Shown in pieces: positions 56,407 to 64,000 of a DNA stretch of 64,000 nt (the first letter of the stretch is position 1; each line of letters starts with the position of its first letter). Origin of the DNA: Valencia hispanica (lineage: Eukaryota > Chordata > Actinopteri > Cyprinodontiformes > Valenciidae); assembly GCA_963556495.2 (NCBI GenBank), contig OY747716.1, forward strand, positions 8,020,071 through 8,084,070. Reading direction: 5' to 3'. Made by a program: the position numbers and the translations under genes. Below the pieces are notes generated by a model, which ran no database searches, was not told where the DNA came from, and saw only the letters and a list, made by a program, of their open reading frames with translations.

Positions 56407-57123
56407 TCACTGATATATATTTCTTCCTGATTGGGAACAAAACGAGCCTCTATTCCAGGATCTCTTTCGGATATTGATCGTTAACGCTGTAATTCGTTCC
56501 ACGCAGCTCTCTGCCCCAGCCTCTGACCTGCTCTTTGTGCTTGTAATGCTCGAATTTAGCAACAATTGGTTGCAGTTGGGCTTCCTACCTCCGAGCCGGT
56601 GGACGCGGTGAAAAGTGATGTTTTTTACCATGTCGTTTGGAAGCTTCAGCTGACGTTGGAGAAATTCTCGGACAGTGGATTCAGCGTCTTCCTCTGCTTG
56701 TTTTGGGATCCCGGAAAAAACAAGATTGTCCCGCATTCCCCTGGCCTGTATATGCAAGATAGTTTCTTTCATCCTCTTACTTTCTCCGGACAGCTGCGTC
56801 ATCCCATCGGTGAGTTTCTTTACATTGTCTCTCAGCGTTTGGTTTTCTGCAGCGAGCGATGCGACCTGTTGTTAGCTAAACTCCAGAGACTCTCTTAGAG
56901 CTTGAAATTCTTTGTGGAGAACTTCAACCAGGGCCAGATGGGCGTCTCGGCTGGTTAGCTTCTTATCTATTGAGTCAAGAACATCGCTGTAGCTTTTCTC
57001 TGGAGAGATGGTGGAGCTGCTGGACTCAGAACGGGTGCATTTCTGTGATGGTGTGCTTGTCGGCATAGCAGAGGTGGATTTTTGTGGCTTGCCCATAACA
57101 ATGTTGGTATGGGCAAGCCACAT
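56407..57123 (-). pseudogene. L1-type LINE ORF1, frameshifted
   Basis: From 57110 on the minus strand: MGKPQKSTSAMPTSTPSQ, a serine-rich start, SYSDVLDSIDKKLTSRDAH and a heptad-like helix (LALVEVLHKEFQALRESL), then in another frame KRMKETILHIQARGMRDNLV, FSGIPKQAEEDAESTVREFL, LPNDMVKNITFHRVHRLGGR, the RRM-like nucleic-acid-binding domain of L1 ORF1 proteins (RDNLxFxGI and HRVHRLG are hallmarks). It degrades after 56560. It may come from the same L1 lineage as the ORF2 at 17.8-19.9 kb, but they are 37 kb apart. Confidence 0.75.
57085..57120. repeat. 12-bp inverted repeat with 12-bp loop
   Basis: TGGCTTGCCCAT, 12 bases, then ATGGGCAAGCCA. The right arm copies the start-codon region of the L1 ORF1 in inverted orientation. 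Confidence 0.9.
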
Positions 57124-57787
57124 TATATAACAATATAATGGTTATTATTATTAAACGTTTGCTATGTTTGGCTTGAATGTATTGGTTTGTTTTTACCTGA
57201 GTTTGTTTTACCAGTTTACCGCCATATTACTTACGCATAGCTCTCGCTAGATCTCAGCAGCAGCTCATGCTTTCTCACCACCCTCGAGGGAAAATTCTTA
57301 ACCCAGCTTTGCACTAGATGCTCAAGCATAAAGTAGAAGATAACGCGTCCCTTCCCACCGTGTGCGGCTTAGACGCATATCACTTGCAAAAGCGTTCCAC
57401 TCAGCTGGTCCGGGGAGATCATGAAATTGCAGGAAATTTGCAATTGCATAACTTAAAGGGTAGTATGCAGGGGAAAAATTTACTTATATGTTAATAAGTA
57501 TCATAAAGTCACCATCCACTCCCTAAACTGCAGATATTTCTGTTCATGTCTTCTCCTTTTTCAGGTTGTCCTTGTAAAAATGAAGCGTAGCGCGTAAAAA
57601 AATGGACATGCCGTGTAAATTTAGGAGAGGGCCACGACACAACGCTTCTGAGACGGTTCCGAATTGCTTAGCCTCACACCCAATGGAAAGCAGGCATCAG
57701 GTGGTTTTCCTTTTCATGTCCAATCAGGTCCAAACTGTCTGTGTTAAAAAATGTCTGCCCCTCTAGCAAAAGGGGTCTAGTAAAAGG
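57124..57787. other. No gene recognised
   Basis: No motif-bearing ORF; spacer before the second L2. Confidence 0.4.
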
Positions 57788-57822
57788 GATCTGTGACGGG
57801 GTAAGACGTATTGCGTCATTAT

Positions 57823-58165
57823 TTGTTATTCACGCTGGCGTTAATGACACCCGGTTACGCCAATCCGAGGTCACAAAAAGGAGTGTTGCTTCGGTGTGTA
57901 AGTTTGCCAAAACAATGTCAGACTCTGTAATCTTTTCTGGTCCCCTGGCCGACGGACCGGTGACGAAATGTTTAGCCGCATGCTGTCATTCCATCAGTGG
58001 TTGTCTAGGTGGTGTCCTGCAAACGATGTGGGCTACATTAATAACTGGCGAACATTTTGGGGTAAACCTGGTCTGATCCGGAGAGACGGCATTCATCCCA
58101 CTTTGGATGGAGCAGCTCTTCTTTCAAGGAATATGGCCAAATTTATTAGTTCTCCAAAACACTGA
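57823..58165 (+). pseudogene. L2 ORF1 esterase, C-terminal part
   Basis: Starts at FVIHAGVNDTRL (oxyanion block; here with the Asn-Asp form common in GDSL esterases), then [20 protein letters not shown] and, after a frameshift near 57950, [14 protein letters not shown] and [18 protein letters not shown] with Asp and His intact. The nucleophile block is deleted. Confidence 0.8.
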
Positions 58166-58258
58166 CAACCCAGGGTCCAGACCAGGGAGCAAAATCATAG
58201 TTTAACCCACCTCTCTGCTGCTTCTGTACTGTTACCCACCCATTACCCTATAGAAACA

Positions 58259-59396
58259 GTGTCTTGCCCACGGTCAAAATTAAATGGATTAAAAGTTAAG
58301 CCAACAAAAGCAAATCATAGAAATTTCATAAAAATAAATACGACTTTGACTGAACAGAAAAATAAATATATTAAATGTGGTTTATTAAACATAAGATCTC
58401 TCTCCTCAAAGTCTTTGTTAGTAAATGACTTGATTTGTGATAATCACGTTGATTTGCTTAGTCTCACAGAAACCTGTTTGCAGCAAGGGGATTATGTCAG
58501 TATAAATGATTCAACTCCTTCAAATCATTTAAATTTTCACATTCCTGAAGTACTGGGCGAGGAGGAGGAGTTGCAAGTATTTTTCGTTCTGATCTACTAA
58601 TTAATCCCAGACCAATTGATAGCTACAGTTCTTTTGAACATCTAACCCTTAATTCTCATCCAAGTTGCAAAACATTAAGACCATTTTTGTTTGTGGTTTT
58701 CTATCGTCCACAGGGCCCTTGCTCTCAATTCGTGGATCAGATAGTGTCATTATAGTAGGGGACTTCAATATTCATGTGGACACTGAAAGTGATAGCCTAA
58801 ATGCAGCCTTTAATGCTATTTTAGACTCAATTGGCTTTACTCAAAAAGTACAGGGATCCACCCACTTGGGTAAACACACTTTGGACCTTGTACTGACATA
58901 CAGTATTGAGTGTGAGGAAATAACAGTCCACCCACATAACCCGGTCCTGTCTGACCACTTCTTGATAACTTTAGAATTTACTTTAACTGTCCATCTTAAA
59001 TCTGAGAGAAAATTTCATTATAATAGAGCTTTATCAGACAATGCTGAAACAATTTTTAAAGGATCTGTTCCATTCTTACTTTCCTCAGTCTCTCAGAGTA
59101 ACACAGTGGAGGGCAGCAATTCTATCTCTAACCCTTCAGAAATTGAATGTCTGGTTCACAGCATTTCTAGGATTTCTTTCTTTCACCTCCGGAATATTGC
59201 TAAAATTAGAAACATCCTGTCCAAGAGTGATGCTGAGAAACTAGTCCATGCATTTGTTACCTCAAGGCTGGACTACTGTAATTCTTTGCTATCAGGTAGT
59301 CCACAAAAGGCCATTAAAAGCCTTCAGTTGATCCTAAATGCGGCAGCAAGAGTTCTGATGAATATAAAAAGAGAGATCACATTTCTCCGGTTTTAG
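58259..59396 (+). pseudogene. L2 ORF2 endonuclease fused to C-terminal RT piece
   Basis: Endonuclease blocks [24 protein letters not shown] and, after frameshifts near 58550 and 58740, VGDFNIHVDTESD, LDLVLTYSIE and VLSDHFLITLEF. At about 59165 the frame passes directly from ECLVHSI to SRISFFHLRNIAKIRN, which lies past the RT catalytic core in the intact copy; motifs A, B and C are gone. The frame then closes near 59396, while conserved C-terminal codons continue in another frame to about 59690. Confidence 0.85.
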
Positions 59397-60412
59397 CTTC
59401 CCTTCATTGGCTCCCTGTTAAATCCAGAATAGAATTTAAAATCCTCATTCTTACATACAAAGCCCTTAATAATCAAGCTCCATCATACATCAGAGATCTA
59501 ATTGTTTCATATGTTCCCAACAGAGCACTTCACTCTCAGACTGCAGGTTTACTTGTAGTTCCTAGGATTTCTAAAAGTAGAATGGGAGGCAAATCTTTTA
59601 GTTATCAGGCTCCTCTCCTGTGGAACCAGCTCCCAGCTATAGCCCGTGAGGCTCACACTCTTTTAAGACCAGGCTTTAAACTTTCCTTTTTGATAAAGCT
59701 TATAGTTAGAGTGGCTTAGGTCATCCTGAGCTATCTCTGTTGTTATGCTGCTATAGGCTTAGACTGCTGGAGGACAGACTTACCAATTTTCTTCACTCTG
59801 CTACTTCCTTTTCGACTACTACTCTCCAGTTGTATTACACTACATTCTGTTATTTCGACTGCCAACTTTGTTTCTCTCAGTGTTTTTCTCTCCATAGAAG
59901 ATATACCTGGTCTGGTATCCTGGTTAGCTGCAATGCCCTTTTGGACGGGGGACATTGACTGGGATGATGCTCCCAGTAACTGAACAACCACTATGTCATG
60001 TTATCAACTTTTTACTTTCTGTAACATAGAAAGTACTCTTATATCAGATCTTCTGTTCCTTCTGTCTCTCTGCTCTGTCTTCTCAAACCCCCAGACGGTC
60101 GTGGCAGATGGCCCCTCCTACTGAGCCAGGTTCTGTTGGAGGTTTCTTCTTGTTAAAGGGGAGTTTTTCCTCTCCACCATCACTACATGCTTGCTCAGTA
60201 TGAGGGACTGCTGAAGGATTGCTGTGGTTGGAAAGTCTGCATCAACGGGGCCCAACCTCACGCCTATGAATGACGCAATCTGCTGGGATTCCATAAATAG
60301 GAAGCTCTTTAACTGATTGGAATTTGTATAAATGTATTGAAATTACTTTTTGTTAAGTGCCTTGAGATTACATCTGTTGTGAATCGGCGCTATATAAATA
60401 AACTGAATTGAA

Positions 60413-61390
60413 AACTTAATTGAATAGTACAGTAGTACTATACATATGTATAGTAACATATGTAGCTACTGTACACATACAAAAAAGAAGAAAAATGCAA
60501 CCAAAAGAAATACTGAAAAACTGAAAAATAAAAACACAGACACACTAAGGCTGTGGTCACACCTGGGTGAACCGCTTAAGCACAACCAGGTTCAAAAAGA
60601 CGGCCTGAGGTCACACCAGCCATGTCGATAACGTGCCACTCTGCCGCAACGTCTAAAGACCCCGTTTGCATGACAATTACTGCAATCGTGCCCTGAGGAT
60701 CCTCGCTTCGGCCCGGAAAAGGGGGGGATCGGGGAGATCGGGAAACTGCTGTTCATTTCATCGTCATTTTTTTTTTTTTTTACCAAGTGAAGAGATGTAA
60801 TAAGAGAGTTAATTTCCATTTTAAAGGCAGAGAAAGATGGAGTTGCTTTTTGCCATTTTTGCTCGTGGAGAAAAAATTTAGCATGTAAAGCCTAAAAACA
60901 TTTACAACAAGTTCCAGTGAGTTGTTGGTGGGGTTTTCGTAGTAAAACAGAAAATCTTTTAGGCTACAGTAAGACAATAGCGAGAATCAAACAAGACAGA
61001 AATGTTGTTGCTACAACTTTAAATAAAGATTTAAAAAAATGTCAATCTGCCAATGCAAACAAGTGACAGTTCAAATGATTGATAAATGTTTGGGTCTTCT
61101 CACAGTAAAAAAAACTGACTACTGACATATGTCCACCCCAGCCCCTTCTCCAATTGCTTGTTAAAAACATTCCCTGAGGGCAGATGCATCACCCTGGCTT
61201 ATTCACTCATATTCTTATCATATGATAAACTTATATTGTTGTTATATTGTTATACTGATATTGTATATTAGCTTATTTTGTACAGCACTTTGGTCAGCAA
61301 TATAATTTACTTTATAAATCCTTTTTATAAATATCTCTGTAACCAAGTGCATAAGTCTTGCCCTGTGATGATTTAAACAAATAAGCTACA
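60413..61390. other. No gene recognised
   Basis: AT-rich, with a T run at 60768-60780. No motif-bearing ORF. Confidence 0.4.
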
Positions 61391-61394
61391 CTTT

Positions 61395-61892
61395 TTAAAT
61401 TAAGATGACATTTATTAAGTAAATCTTGTCCATGATCCCATCAAAGATAACCAATGGACCTGGACCCCTGCTTGAAATTAATCCCCACACATGCATTTTC
61501 AAAGGATGCTTTGGTGTAGGCCTGCAAACTTTGTAATCTTTTCTATACAGACTAAATCTTGCATAATGCTCTAATGCAACAGTCGATTCATCTGTGAACA
61601 ACACATCATGCCATGTTTCGCCAGTCTGCAGCCACTGCAGGGCTTGTTGTAGTCTAGCCTCTTTGTTTTTGTCCTTAATCATTGGAGAGACACGGGCTTT
61701 TGTGTATTTCCATCCAAGTCTTCTGCGGGCATGGCGTACAGTAGACGGACAAAGTTGCACTCCATGTTCCACTGCAATCTTGTCGCGCAAACCTCTGGAA
61801 CTTAACTCAGCGTTATGTGATAAAACGTAATGTGATAAAATACAATGTGGACTTTGTATTTTATTCCAGTCATCAATACTAGAATGGAACAC
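61395..61892 (-). pseudogene. Tc1/mariner-type transposase fragment
   Basis: A single open frame of 165 codons. It has LSSRGLRDKIAVEHGVQLCP and STVRHARRRLGWKYTKARV (second helix-turn-helix and hinge), then WHDVLFTDESTVALEHYARF (first catalytic Asp in FTDES) and KHPLKMHVWGLISSRGPGPL, VIFDGIMDK. This is the first half of an IS630/Tc1/mariner DDE domain, from a family distinct from the two other Tc1 groups here. The second Asp and the last acidic residue are missing; the frame diverges at KIYLINVILI and stops. Confidence 0.72.
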
Positions 61893-62377
61893 ATTTAGTG
61901 ATTAAACAAATAGATATTTTAGAGAGATGGGAATAACTTGTTACAAAAATAGCCTGACGTAACAGTAATTATTTTGGCAATCACATGGCTCAACATAAAA
62001 TGTTTTTAGAGGAGAAATGTTGAAAAATGGCCCAATCTAAAACATAATGTAGTTTCAATTATAATAAGAATTAAAAGCCCATTTGAATCGCCATTTTTTC
62101 CACCTTTTTTTTAAATCAAATTATCGACAACAGGGTTGATGTTATGGTACCATCATGGTCTACACAACACTGATGATTTACTTCCCAAGTCAGTACAGTA
62201 AGTAGTAGCCGGTACTATTATTTTGTAGCTTACTTTATTGGTATTATTGTATCAGTGAAGGATATTCATCATTGCTATTCTATACTTGCACTATTTACAA
62301 AGATTTTCCTGAAGATTTTTTTTATTGAGACATAATATTGAGATACTAAATTATTAAAACCAACTGAGTCATGTTTG

Positions 62378-62379
<2 letters not shown>
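61893..62379. other. No gene recognised
   Basis: AT-rich spacer. Confidence 0.4.

Positions 62380-62432
<53 letters not shown>
62380..62432. repeat. (AT)26 microsatellite
   Basis: Pure AT dinucleotide run. Confidence 0.97.
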
Positions 62433-62435
<3 letters not shown>

Positions 62436-63767
62436 ACTGTTTTACAATAAGATCATACTTAAAACAATATGCAAATGCCAACATTTTACAAATTTAAAGT
62501 CTTGAATACGTTCAACAATAACAGTGAAGGACAGGCCAAATCACCCTCACCTCATTATGATATAAGAAAGTTTAATTATTTAAAATTCTATTTGATTGAT
62601 TGGCTTTAATTTGATGTTATTTTAAGGAAAGAAGACATGGCAATGTTATATTCTTAAAATACATATGAATTTGTTGTTATCGTAATTTTATGACTGATTA
62701 CTTAAGAACAACAAAATCGATTCCATGGAATAACCCAGGTCTCAAATGAAGAAAGAATATTCAAGCCAGCGTAATTCTTGAACCTCGGCTGTGAATATGT
62801 GGAGAGAAAGAATGGAAATTGGCATCAAGGCACAATGATGAGCACATTAAATCTGAGAACTAAACTTTGTTTCTAACTCTTATGTCATTTATTACATTCA
62901 GATATAACCAGTGTTGGGGAGAATACTTTGTAAATGTATTGAGTTGCATAATACTGAATACCTGCTTTAAATGGAGAGCTTTTATCCTTATCGCAAGAAA
63001 ACATCATCAAGCTAACGCCATTTCAGATAAAACGAACAGTGACACTATAACTGTGAGAAATGATCTAACTTACACGATACAGGTACTGTCAAATAATGCA
63101 TACAGTCTATAAAAACAATTTAGGATACTTTAAGTTGTTTATTCAGATTAGACGTTGAGTCTTTGGACGCAGTTAATAGGTTGTTCACTGGCAAACAAAG
63201 ATTGCACTGCACTGTTAAGAGTGCTCCCCCCTCTCCTTTTTTAGCGTGAAAAATTGCTCGAATTTCCAGGAAATGAATGCATTTTTTCCTTCACTGCTCG
63301 TAGGTTGATTTGGCTGCGGTTGTGGCTACAACCACTCCAGCTCCTGGTCTGAATCAGTGACTGTTTATAGATCTGAATCTGAATCCATACCTGGCTACTC
63401 ACGTCAACGCTGATGATGCTTGATAGTGTGAGAATGGGGCGCGGGTTTGACGTCAGAGAGAAGCAACAGTGTTCTTTAGCAGTTAAATCAACAGTTGACT
63501 GATGTTAAAAATACTAAAATTAACTCTCCAACAATATATCTAATAAATCAGTCACTTATTAGCCTCACTACTACTAGCCTATACAATTATCAGTTCAGAA
63601 AAACACCCAAAAATAGCATCCGCGGTAGTAGTGAGCAGTAATAAATCTGCTAGGCCTAATTACTTACCTCAGTTAATGAGACCTAACATTACACAAAATA
63701 AACCCCGCCAAAGTTATACATCAAATAAATAGCACAGCTAGCATTTTCGAGCAACGTTAATACTCAC
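62433..63767. other. No gene recognised
   Basis: AT-rich until about 63400. A CRE-like TGACGTCAG lies at 63449-63457. Would be intron if the exon suggested at 63797-63768 is real. Confidence 0.35.
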
Positions 63768-63797
63768 CTTCAAACGTAAGGTCCTTATTTCATTCAT
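63768..63797 (-). other. Possible first coding exon (ATG plus splice donor)
   Basis: On the minus strand ATG opens MNEIRTLRLK, immediately followed by GTGAGT (63767-63762), a consensus splice donor. It lies about 120 bp downstream, on that strand, of the 32-bp repeats at 63916-64000. No second exon was recognised within the window. Confidence 0.25.
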
Positions 63798-63915
63798 GAT
63801 ATTTAGGTTTTCCGATGTGACCTCGTTGTTTACATCAGCTGATGTTCTGAGACCAACAGCTTTTTAAAAAAAATGTTCATTTAAAATTGTAGCAACTGTT
63901 GAGGCTATGGCCTTT

Positions 63916-64000
63916 ACTGAACGAACTGGATCTCCCATCATCCTTTCACTGAACGAACTGCATCTCCCAGCATCGTTCCACTGAATGAACTGCATCTCCC
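63916..64000. repeat. 32-bp tandem repeat with ZNF143-like motif
   Basis: Units start at 63916, 63948 and 63980 (ACTGAACGAACTGCATCTCC), exactly 32 bp apart, and run off the window. Each contains AACTGCATCTCCCAGCATC or a close variant, similar to the ACTACA..TCCCAGCATGC site bound by ZNF143. Confidence 0.8.

Larger units (their letters stand above)
57788..60412 (+). mobile_element. L2-clade LINE with two internal deletions
   Basis: Same family as 48153-53108. It begins with the 5' leader (GACGGGGTAAGACGTATTGC), jumps at about 57820 into the middle of ORF1, continues through the ORF2 endonuclease, jumps at about 59165 over the RT core, and then follows the ORF2 C-terminus, 3' UTR and tail. Retention of both ends with internal loss is unlike ordinary 5' truncation. 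Confidence 0.9.

Overview
This window looks like teleost fish nuclear DNA dominated by transposable elements. The organism call rests on the mix of repeats: L2- and Rex1-type LINEs, L1-type LINE pieces, Tc1-like transposons whose sequence I recognise from fishes, tRNA-derived fish SINEs, hAT elements, a Crypton-type tyrosine recombinase fragment, solo LTRs, many di- and tetranucleotide microsatellites, and splice-site-bounded exons. I see no bacterial operon, phage, plasmid, CRISPR array or rRNA. Family names come from reading the translations and termini, not from a database search.

Left part (1-12.3 kb). The minus strand at 98-523 holds two spliced exons of the C-terminal end of a HECT E3 ubiquitin ligase, including the catalytic-cysteine motif, but with an in-frame TGA just upstream of it. 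Then come a SINE tail (1.2 kb), a Rex1-like LINE remnant (1.5-2.7 kb), an unassigned ORF (3.4 kb), a 5'-truncated L2 (5.2-7.1 kb), a minus-strand LTR-retroelement piece with gag-like and protease fragments (8.3-9.3 kb), and a minus-strand L2 ORF1 piece (11.1-12.05 kb) beside a 208-bp TATC/GATA inverted-repeat microsatellite.

Middle part (12.3-44 kb). Three solo LTRs of one family (13.2, 26.1, 37.4 kb) each have a perfect 4-bp target duplication, and a fourth diverged copy lies at 19.9 kb. A separate 328-bp solo LTR (15.96 kb) has a 5-bp duplication. Other contents are an L1 ORF2 remnant (17.8-19.9 kb), a proline-rich 30-bp-period repeat block (22.4-25.4 kb), a Ty3/gypsy RT-RNase H remnant (27.1-28.5 kb), two hAT-type elements with perfect 8-bp duplications (32.5-34.4 and 34.4-35.7 kb), a degraded Tc1 element (38.1-39.5 kb) and a SINE (41.8 kb).

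Right part (44-64 kb). A Crypton-like recombinase fragment (44.3 kb) is followed by a nested structure: an almost full-length L2 (48.15-53.1 kb, + strand) inserted into the reverse-transcriptase gene of a minus-strand Rex1-like LINE, whose halves flank it. Further right are a hAT exon, a Tc1 5' half, an L1 ORF1 remnant, a second L2 lacking most of its RT domain, and another Tc1/mariner transposase fragment. The right edge carries a 32-bp tandem repeat upstream of a possible first exon on the minus strand.

No complete host gene is visible. The biology is that of layered transposon insertions; the items most worth following are the interrupted HECT gene end, the L2-in-Rex1 nest, the internally deleted L2, and the non-autonomous hAT elements with clean termini.
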